Assembly (NCBI GenBank): GCA_002900995.3
Contig: CM035304.1
Coordinates: forward strand, 4,174,494-4,238,493
Source of the DNA: Ganoderma boninense
Lineage: Eukaryota > Basidiomycota > Agaricomycetes > Polyporales > Polyporaceae
Direction: 5' to 3'
Length of the DNA: 64,000 bases
How positions within the stretch are numbered: the stretch's first letter is position 1; every line of letters starts with the position of its first letter. The notes under the pieces were generated by a model that ran no database searches, was not told the origin of the DNA, and saw nothing but the letters and a program-made list of their open reading frames with translations. This document shows positions 57,785 through 64,000 of this stretch, one piece after another. The translations under genes were made by a program, and so were the position numbers.

Positions 57785-58817
57785 CGCAGAACTGGAGAGA
57801 GGAGGGATGTTTTCCGTCCCCGCGCGCCGTAAGTAGTCGTTCGGGTCGGGCACCCAGGGCTCGGTAGACGTCGACGTACCCCGGAGGGGGCAGACCGGGG
57901 AATGGGACCCCCGTAGGGTTCCGACCATAGGCGGCCAGGCGGGCCGCGTATTCCTTGCAGTCGGAGAGCTGCTTGTCGGACAGGGGAGGCATTGAAAAGA
58001 AGAGAGGTCTGGATGGGGACTGAGACGTGGGGCGAAGGTCGCTGCCTTCCTCGTTCGTCGCAGGCACTGTTAAATATGGTGCGACGCGACTGGATGCGCG
58101 CGACGCGACACGTCGAGTTTGTTGAATCAAGCGTGACCGTGTTTTTAGGTTTAACCAGGGGACTGACACCACTGCAACTGCGATATCCTGCGGAGGATTA
58201 GGGTGATCGGGCACGTCAGGTACTTGACTGACATTGGTTATGCCCAGGGCTTCGTAATATTCAGACAAGGCTTGTAGATGTCGAATATTCGCGTACGGGA
58301 CCCAGGTGACGTCACCAGTTGTCCATTGTACCTCAAACTGAGCTGCTGATCCCCGTCCCACATGCGAAATAATTCTATCTACAGCCCATTCGCGAGGGTG
58401 TTCACCGAAGCCTGGAATTTGGTGGAACTGGCGACCAGGAAAGCGTCGGTCATCATTGGGGAAATGTGGCCGCAAGAGACTCGCGTGAAAGGCTGAAGAA
58501 ATTCCCCTGGCACGCAGTTCAGGGGAAAGCTCGACTTGGTACGTCGCGCCCGGTGTCAGCACCTTCGCTATCCTGAAGGGGCCTAGGAACTTCGGGGTCA
58601 GCTTACGAGCGCGTCCCTTCGGCAGGTTCAGGTTCTTCGTGGACACATACACGAGGTCCCCGGTCTGGAATGAAGCGTGGCGTCGGCGGCGATTAGCGTG
58701 GTCCACTTGGTCGACCCGCGCTGAAATGATGGCGTCGTGGGCAGCCATAACGGCAGCCTTCATTCGAGAAGCAAATCGCTGCACCCCGGGGTACTCGGAT
58801 TCGCAGGCCCAAACCAA
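57738..58817 (-). CDS. Integrase C-terminal region and chromodomain (gypsy)
   Basis: The frame opens just after the break at 58817 with YPGVQRFASRMKAAVMAAHD. It contains the GPFRI/GPY-like block (RARKLTPKFLGPFRIAKVL), the HVSLL-like FHASLLRPHFPND, and a chromodomain (WAVDRIISHVGRG, FEVQWTTGDVTWVPYANI). Chromodomains of chromoviruses tether integrase to modified histones and so steer insertion; this is known for the group and inferred here. A Ser/Pro-rich tail follows to the stop at 57738. Confidence 0.85.
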   Translation of the reverse strand: MVWACESEYPGVQRFASRMKAAVMAAHDAIISARVDQVDHANRRRRHASFQTGDLVYVSTKNLNLPKGRARKLTPKFLGPFRIAKVLTPGATYQVELSPELRARGISSAFHASLLRPHFPNDDRRFPGRQFHQIPGFGEHPREWAVDRIISHVGRGSAAQFEVQWTTGDVTWVPYANIRHLQALSEYYEALGITNVSQVPDVPDHPNPPQDIAVAVVSVPWLNLKTRSRLIQQTRRVASRASSRVAPYLTVPATNEEGSDLRPTSQSPSRPLFFSMPPLSDKQLSDCKEYAARLAAYGRNPTGVPFPGLPPPGYVDVYRALGARPERLLTARGDGKHPSSLQFCDGCGSAPSPAVHTRE

Positions 58818-58818
58818 G

Positions 58819-60528
58819 CTAGCTACGCGGCATCTGGCCGTAGTTGAGGTAAAAGGGTGAGAATCCCGTAGTTTCTGTCCGGGCCATGTTCATGGCTAAT
58901 TCAATCGCAGGCAGGCGTTGCACCCAGTCCTTCTGGTCAGGACGGACACACTGACGCAGCATTTGAGTCATAGTGCGATTCGCACGCTCGGTGGCACCGT
59001 CCGTCTGAGGATGATGCGATGAGGACAGGCGCAGTTCGGTTCCCAATAGCTCATGTAGGCGTTTCCAGAATGTGCTCGTGAATAAGGTATCTCGATCACT
59101 GATGATACGCTCTGGCAGACCGTGAAGCTTATACACGTGCTCGAAGACGACCTCCGCTATCTGCGCAGCGCCGTAAGTCTGACGTGTGGGGACAAGGTGC
59201 ACCATGCTGGTTAGCTGATCAATGATCACGCAGATCATGTCAAATTCGCCGTGGCGGTTCGATGACGGCGGCAGGGGGCCAACAAAGTCTATGCCGACAT
59301 ACTGCCAGGGCTGGCGAGGAACTGGCGTCGGGCGGAGTAGCCCGAGTGGTTTCGCTGTTGGGGACTTTGTTGTTGCACAAACACCACACGTCTGACAAAA
59401 GGCGGCCACATCGGACACCATCCCTGGCCACCACACCTCTTCGCGGAGACAGTCCAATGTCTTGCGCGTTCCGAGATGTGCGAGTAGAGAGTGCGTGTGG
59501 CGAATCAATATTTCGCGCAGCTTACGGGTGCCAAGGCTGATGTCTGGAATGCACAGGAGATACACATCGTCCTGTTTATGGAATAGTAGGCCGTCTGTGT
59601 AGGCAAAGTGTGGGAATTGATCTGGGCTTGTCACGATACGCCTGAAGAATGGATCCTCTGCATACCGACCTCGCAAACAGGTAGGTATCTCCATTCCAAG
59701 CTCACTGGCACTGGACACGATGCCCCGACGGCTCGGTCCTGAATCAAGATGAGCTCCATTTGTGTCTGTTGTGCCCATTGCGAGGTCAGAGCTTGGTGTA
59801 GCCAACTCGCCTGCATCGTCCACTGGCACATCATCAGCAAGCATCTGCGAATCCTCTAAAGGGACTTCTGGTACATTGCTGTTATCAGGCATGCCAGACG
59901 AATGCTGCGGCACAGGAGGAGGTCTTCGGCGATTTACACCCGCAAGCTCAGCGTAATCCCGGGGCTGGGCTGATAAGAGCCGAGCCGAGCGCCGTGGCCG
60001 GAAGTCGATAACAGCTGCTGCACCAGTGTAGACAGGCCGAAGAATGTCTGAAGGCGGAGATGGGTTGATCGCGTCTGGATCATCCTCTCCAACATATTCA
60101 GATTGAGCCCGCTCGATACCAGGGGGCTCGTCGCTGTATATACGGGATAATGCATCTGCCAATACGTTGGCAGTACCCGGAATGTAAGTAATCGTGAAAG
60201 AGAACTCGTTCAATACATCCATCCACCGTTGTTGGCGTGGCGATAGATGTTTCTGGCGCATGAAGTGTTCCAAAGCTCGGTGATCTGTGCAGATGCGAAA
60301 CTGGGTTGCATACAGCAGTGGTCGGAACCGCTTCAGGGATTCCACGATGGCTAGCAATTCCTGTTCATGGACAGGGTAATTTTGCTGAGCTGGATTGAAC
60401 TTCCCGGACAAAAAGGTTACAATCTGCGCCTGTACGAGGTCGTCTCCCTGACAGATATACCCGCTCGCACCTGTGAGAGATGCGTCTGTGACCAGGCTAA
60501 TCAAAGGGGCGCCTGGTGAATAGTCCAA
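58819..60528 (-). CDS. RNase H and integrase core (gypsy)
   Basis: Begins at DYSPGAPLISLVTDASLTGA (RNase H active-site Asp region), with HEQELLAIVESLKRF and ICTDHRALEHF. A linker is followed by the integrase HHCC finger (HTHSLLAHLG, CQTCGVC) and the catalytic D, D, E blocks (VGIDFVGPLPP, IISDRDTLFTSTFW, HPQTDGATERANRT). The frame ends at NYGQMPRS and TAG, where a tandem TAGC duplication throws the remaining integrase out of frame. Confidence 0.88.
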   Translation of the reverse strand: MDYSPGAPLISLVTDASLTGASGYICQGDDLVQAQIVTFLSGKFNPAQQNYPVHEQELLAIVESLKRFRPLLYATQFRICTDHRALEHFMRQKHLSPRQQRWMDVLNEFSFTITYIPGTANVLADALSRIYSDEPPGIERAQSEYVGEDDPDAINPSPPSDILRPVYTGAAAVIDFRPRRSARLLSAQPRDYAELAGVNRRRPPPVPQHSSGMPDNSNVPEVPLEDSQMLADDVPVDDAGELATPSSDLAMGTTDTNGAHLDSGPSRRGIVSSASELGMEIPTCLRGRYAEDPFFRRIVTSPDQFPHFAYTDGLLFHKQDDVYLLCIPDISLGTRKLREILIRHTHSLLAHLGTRKTLDCLREEVWWPGMVSDVAAFCQTCGVCATTKSPTAKPLGLLRPTPVPRQPWQYVGIDFVGPLPPSSNRHGEFDMICVIIDQLTSMVHLVPTRQTYGAAQIAEVVFEHVYKLHGLPERIISDRDTLFTSTFWKRLHELLGTELRLSSSHHPQTDGATERANRTMTQMLRQCVRPDQKDWVQRLPAIELAMNMARTETTGFSPFYLNYGQMPRS

Positions 60529-63188
60529 TGTCCCGCGCCTAAGAAGCTGCTGAAGAGGCTTTTATTGGTCGGAACCTTCCAGTTCACGACAGAGTCGACC
60601 TTGTGTGGATCCATGGCGATTCCCTTGTCATCAATAACATGCCCAAGGATCTTCAAGCGCGTAGCAAAAAAGTCCATCTTGTCCGCGCCCAAAAAGAAAC
60701 GCTCCCGCCTTAACACGTCGAGCACCGTCCGGACATGTTTCATATGATCCTGCGCTGTATCTGAGTATATCACAATATCATCGAGATATACGTCCATGAA
60801 TACTCCAATAAATGGTGCAAAGATATGATTCATCACCAGTTGGTAGGTCGCGGGGCCATTAACATCTCCTTGCTGGAGAACCAGACTAACCATGGTGCCG
60901 TCAGGTGTAGTAAAAAGTGTTCGTGGAACATGCTCTGGGACCACTCGTATCTGCTCATAAGCGTCTTTGCATTCAATGAGGCTGCGATACTTGTGGCTTA
61001 CTACACTGCGAAGGATTCCAACTATGTCCGGCAGAGGTGCTGCGAGCTTGCGAGTGTTCGCGTTCTGTTCTCGCTTATCCACAACAGTGCGAAGTCGGAG
61101 AACACCGTCACCTCGGGAAACTTTGGGAGCCATCAGCAGAGGACATGCATTTGTGCCAGATGCCAGTTTCCAACGGCCCGACTCCAAGTACATCCGTTTT
61201 TTATCACGCCATAAGTCTTTGAACTTATCTGGACACTTAGATGGCCGCCATGCATAGACTTTGTGCTCGTCAATAAGATTAATCTCATGGTTTACGGCAC
61301 GCAAAGGAGGTAGGCTTGCCCGCGCATCATCCAAACACAAGTCCGCCGCCGCTGTACGGAGTTCGGTGCGCAGTTTGTCTAACTCATCTTCCAGCAGGTC
61401 AGCCGCCGCTGAGGTAACAACCGCCACCTCCTCTCCTTGAATCTCCAAAGGCGAAACTGAACCAATAGAGACCCTAGTCGGATTTAACGCGATCGCGACG
61501 CGGTGTTGGAACAGAAACGGGGTGCCAAGAATTGCATCATAATTATCAAGATTCACAACGTCAAAACGACGGTGGCAATGAATGTTCTGGTATTCAAAGT
61601 CTACGGTGACCGAACAGTTTATTTTAGATCGAGACCCGTGTACCGCCATCTGAACCGGAAGAGGTTTGGCTAAGATCTCCTTGGTCAAGCGAAGCTGATC
61701 CACCACCGTCGTGGACAGGAAATCAGCCATAGATCCGGTGTCTAGCAGCGCTCGCAACGGCTTACCGTTCACATGAACAGTGACCACTATCGGCTTTGGG
61801 AGAGCCCGAGTAAAATCCTTCGGCTTCAGCGCGTTGCGTTCTACTGCGGGGACCCAGTTGTCCGGTTTGTCAGTTTTGGTCGGTTTACGACGACCAGATA
61901 ACGAGCTCACCGGACGGACGCTGCAGGTCAAAACCTTCCAACGGCGGTAGCGGCGAGAGGCCGTCGAGTCACCCTCCAGGAGAGAAGTCAAGACCGTGCC
62001 CGGGTCAAACTCGGGGCTGCGAACTGCTTCATGTGAGAGAGGGATGATCGACTCACTGAGAGTGGTCATGACAGAATAGCCACCTAGCACCGGGGTGACC
62101 GAAATGAAGTCAGCACGAGCGGTGAGAGACGGATTATCGCGACGCGTCAGCGCCGCGAAGTGTGCGCGTAGCCAATACAAGGCTGGATGACGATCGTCCG
62201 GCTCCTCACCCTGAGGAAAACCAGAACCCCATTCCGCACGGGGCGCCATCGTGATCCACTCGTCCCACGCCGTCTGAACCATGCGCGCAATCGACCAATC
62301 CGGGTCGTCGAGCTGATCCCTCGTGACGATAAACTCGTCAGGATAGTTCGGCGGGGCCAGCAGGTCCCGCACGAGGAACTCCCTGTCTCGGGTGCCGCCG
62401 TGAAGCGGCTGGATGAAGAACCGTTCTACCCGCTCGCATCCTTCCGCCCAGGCCTCTGCCGGGTCAAAGAAGCTGACGAGCAAGGTCAACAAGTACTGAA
62501 AGCAATCAGAAATGTGCGCACGGGCCCAGATGCCATCCTGGCGTGGAGATGCATCCACATGAACCGAAGCTACAAACACGTTCGCATCGACTTGGCGTGC
62601 CCTGTCCGCCAGCTGCTCGATGTCAGCGAACGGAACGGAACTCGCACTTAGTCCGATGTTGGGTGCCCGAGCTTTCTTCCGCTCAGGGCAGTTGCGGCTC
62701 TCGTGGCCGACCTCCTTGCAGGAATAGCATTTATTATCCGCGTAGAGCTGATCGCGCTCTTCCTTCGAGAGCTTGTTCGAGCGAGTGCGTCGCTGTCCCG
62801 ACATGGCTGCTGCCTGCGACCGAGGCTGAGAGGGACCTGGAGTAGTTGGAGTAGCCGTAGGGCGAGCGTTCGCGGCCGTTTGACGAGGCTGGAAAGGCTC
62901 GGGCCCTGTGGAACGGTTGGCGAAGCGACCCCAAGTCCGGTCAGGCACTCCGCCTTCGAACGTACGCTCCTCACGCCGAGCTTCGAGGTACGCCTCCTCG
63001 CTGCGAGTGGTGTACTTCACCAGCTTGTCCAGGGGTGTTTTCTCAGGATTGAGGCCTTTGTCTAGAAGTGCGACCCGAATATACGAGTGGACGCCGCGCC
63101 AGAAGAGATATCTGTACCAACTGGAAATCAGTGACGTCCGGGAAACGGGAGGCAAGCTGCTGAATGTCGCACACGAAGTCGCGCACAT
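60501..63188 (-). CDS. Gag C-terminus, zinc knuckle, protease and reverse transcriptase (gypsy)
   Basis: An 895-aa open frame. The first residues before about WRGVHSYIRV are out-of-frame read-through; real homology starts there. A CX2CX4HX4C zinc knuckle (CYSCKEVGHESRNC) lies near 62690-62731. The aspartic protease motif LLDTGSMADFLS lies near 61720-61755. Reverse transcriptase follows (LRTVVDKREQN, IECKDAYEQIRVVPEH, QQGDVNGPATYQ, YLDDIVIYSDT near 60770-60800). The frame stops soon after SLFSSFLGAG, where the connection to RNase H is lost. Confidence 0.9.
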   Translation of the reverse strand: MCATSCATFSSLPPVSRTSLISSWYRYLFWRGVHSYIRVALLDKGLNPEKTPLDKLVKYTTRSEEAYLEARREERTFEGGVPDRTWGRFANRSTGPEPFQPRQTAANARPTATPTTPGPSQPRSQAAAMSGQRRTRSNKLSKEERDQLYADNKCYSCKEVGHESRNCPERKKARAPNIGLSASSVPFADIEQLADRARQVDANVFVASVHVDASPRQDGIWARAHISDCFQYLLTLLVSFFDPAEAWAEGCERVERFFIQPLHGGTRDREFLVRDLLAPPNYPDEFIVTRDQLDDPDWSIARMVQTAWDEWITMAPRAEWGSGFPQGEEPDDRHPALYWLRAHFAALTRRDNPSLTARADFISVTPVLGGYSVMTTLSESIIPLSHEAVRSPEFDPGTVLTSLLEGDSTASRRYRRWKVLTCSVRPVSSLSGRRKPTKTDKPDNWVPAVERNALKPKDFTRALPKPIVVTVHVNGKPLRALLDTGSMADFLSTTVVDQLRLTKEILAKPLPVQMAVHGSRSKINCSVTVDFEYQNIHCHRRFDVVNLDNYDAILGTPFLFQHRVAIALNPTRVSIGSVSPLEIQGEEVAVVTSAAADLLEDELDKLRTELRTAAADLCLDDARASLPPLRAVNHEINLIDEHKVYAWRPSKCPDKFKDLWRDKKRMYLESGRWKLASGTNACPLLMAPKVSRGDGVLRLRTVVDKREQNANTRKLAAPLPDIVGILRSVVSHKYRSLIECKDAYEQIRVVPEHVPRTLFTTPDGTMVSLVLQQGDVNGPATYQLVMNHIFAPFIGVFMDVYLDDIVIYSDTAQDHMKHVRTVLDVLRRERFFLGADKMDFFATRLKILGHVIDDKGIAMDPHKVDSVVNWKVPTNKSLFSSFLGAGHWTIHQAPL

Positions 63189-63963
63189 TGCCCCGTCCCT
63201 GAGTCGCAGTTTCCAGTCGCATACGAAGACGCGCCTTGAAGTCCATCGGGAAGCAGTAGTCGAATAGAGCTTCGTAAAGCAGTGACATCGACCATTCCGA
63301 CTGGCGAGTCGCGACGTGCTTCATGAAAAACTGACTCGCCTTGCCGTCGAGGAACTGAACCACGACCTTGAGCGTAAGGCGGTCGTCGAGGCCGTTGAGC
63401 TCGCTCCAAGTGTCGACTTCGTAGGTCCATTGGTCGAAGCGGTCGAGGTCGGGGTGGCCGTCCCAGGTGAAGGGAGCCTTGAGCTTGACGCCGAGGAGGG
63501 CAGCTTTCACGCGCCTGCGGTCGTGCTTCTGTTTCCTACGACGAGCAGTCTCAGCTGCTGTCCTCCTCTTCCTGCTCCTCCCTGTCTCACTCGTACTGGT
63601 CTGGCGACCTACCGAGCTGTCAGAGCTCAGCTCACTGTCGGAACTCGAACTGGAGGAAGGGGGCTCGCTGGGGGGCACACGCCCTCCACCTGACGTCGTG
63701 GCCCGGAACCAACCCCCATCGGCAACCTGTGAAGACTCCCTTCGGAAATGGCTCGAGGAGCCGTGAGCTCCTTTCTCCGAAGGTTTTGCAGAGGTGTCTG
63801 GGTGGTGAGGGGGCTGGGTGTGGGTCGCCTGAGCATAGCGGCGGAGGAATTCGCGTTGGTCGGTCGTCCGAGGTATGTGTTTCCCCTTCTGACCTGTAGA
63901 ATAACGTCCGTCTTTCCCCGCCGGGGCCTCAGGTTCACTTTCCATTTCGACGATAACTGCCAT
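63043..63963 (-). CDS. Gag N-terminal part (gypsy)
   Basis: 306 aa from ATG 63963. A Ser/Asp/Arg-rich leader (PPSSSSSSDSELSSDSS, then RRRKQKHDRRRVK) precedes the capsid-like domain PFTWDGHPDLDRFDQWTYEV, LTLKVVVQFLDGKASQFF, LRMRLETATQGRGNVRDF. The frame leaves homology at QLVQISLLARR, while the continuation WRGVHSYIRV is in the frame of the next ORF. The break is inside the capsid domain, not at the usual gag-pol border, so I read it as a mutation and not a programmed shift. Confidence 0.85.
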   Translation of the reverse strand: MAVIVEMESEPEAPAGKDGRYSTGQKGKHIPRTTDQREFLRRYAQATHTQPPHHPDTSAKPSEKGAHGSSSHFRRESSQVADGGWFRATTSGGGRVPPSEPPSSSSSSDSELSSDSSVGRQTSTSETGRSRKRRTAAETARRRKQKHDRRRVKAALLGVKLKAPFTWDGHPDLDRFDQWTYEVDTWSELNGLDDRLTLKVVVQFLDGKASQFFMKHVATRQSEWSMSLLYEALFDYCFPMDFKARLRMRLETATQGRGNVRDFVCDIQQLASRFPDVTDFQLVQISLLARRPLVYSGRTSRQRPQS

Positions 63964-64000
63964 TGCAGAGACGTCGCTATCCGACTGCCTATCGCGAGCG

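Larger units (their letters stand above)
56585..64000 (-). mobile_element. Ty3/gypsy (chromovirus-type) LTR retrotransposon, defective
   Basis: Gag, zinc knuckle, aspartic protease, reverse transcriptase, RNase H, integrase and a chromodomain occur in the Ty3/gypsy order from 63963 down to about 58240, followed by an extra Arg/Gly-rich and acidic tail region and the LTR. The element runs off the window at its 5' end. At least three breaks are visible: a frame change inside Gag near 63100, an internal loss with frame change between reverse transcriptase and RNase H near 60530, and a four-base duplication at about 58817 between integrase and its C-terminal part. It is therefore unlikely to move by itself. 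Confidence 0.9.

Noticed and set aside
63043..63188. Programmed gag-pol frameshift in the gypsy element
   Set aside because: The change of frame falls within the capsid domain, upstream of the zinc knuckle, not at the gag-pol border, so a mutation or base-call error is more likely.
1..64000. CRISPR arrays, bacterial operons or prokaryotic regulatory sites
   Set aside because: The spaced direct repeats found are coding or CT-rich minisatellites, and gene structure is eukaryotic with spliceosomal introns.

Overview
The window comes from a filamentous fungus, most likely an agaricomycete basidiomycete. Supporting signs are dense introns of about 45-60 nt with GTRNGY donors, a degenerate TET/JBP-type oxygenase gene, a chromodomain-bearing Ty3/gypsy element, and a gag-like zinc-finger fragment of the kind common in mushroom genomes. 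No database search could be run, so family names rest on motifs read by eye.

Most of the window is accessory sequence. Genes I can build with consistent splice frames are: an RRM/glycine-rich RNA-binding protein (2765-3783, +), a Cys-rich/acidic/NLS protein (about 28059-29070, -), a WD40-less CTF4/Mcl1 paralogue (31075-33196, -), a Pho85-type cyclin (42658-43793, -), and two intact members of an unrecognised Gln/Gly/Asn-rich family (17733-20345 and 46260-47754, both +). A second CTF4-like gene (10115-11402, -) runs into a 100-N assembly gap.

The most striking structure is the multi-copy family. Four copies are present: A (4539-6765, -, 5' truncated), B (17733-20345, +, 814 aa), C (46260-47754, +, diverged, 438 aa, lacking the long repeats) and D (49458-52364, -, full of small indels). 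B and D lie in the arms of a nearly perfect inverted repeat of about 5.4-6.1 kb (14456 to about 19873, and about 49490-55596), which encloses some 30 kb. Two tandem-repeat systems inside the genes vary in unit number between copies.

Between and around these lie decayed sequences: a HEAT-repeat fragment of the TOR kinase (25425-27300), a disrupted TET/JBP-like 2OG-Fe(II) oxygenase (38961-40730), a retroelement gag/linker fragment with nonsense codons (35192-36990), a CT-rich minisatellite (33900-34620), a perfect 36-bp palindrome, and two short elements at 23832 and 29640. Those two carry matching Pol III A and B boxes plus a shared 3' tail and look like a tRNA-derived SINE family. The right end (56585 to the window edge) is a Ty3/gypsy element on the minus strand with one LTR and at least three disabling lesions. 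The rest of the window shows no gene I can support.
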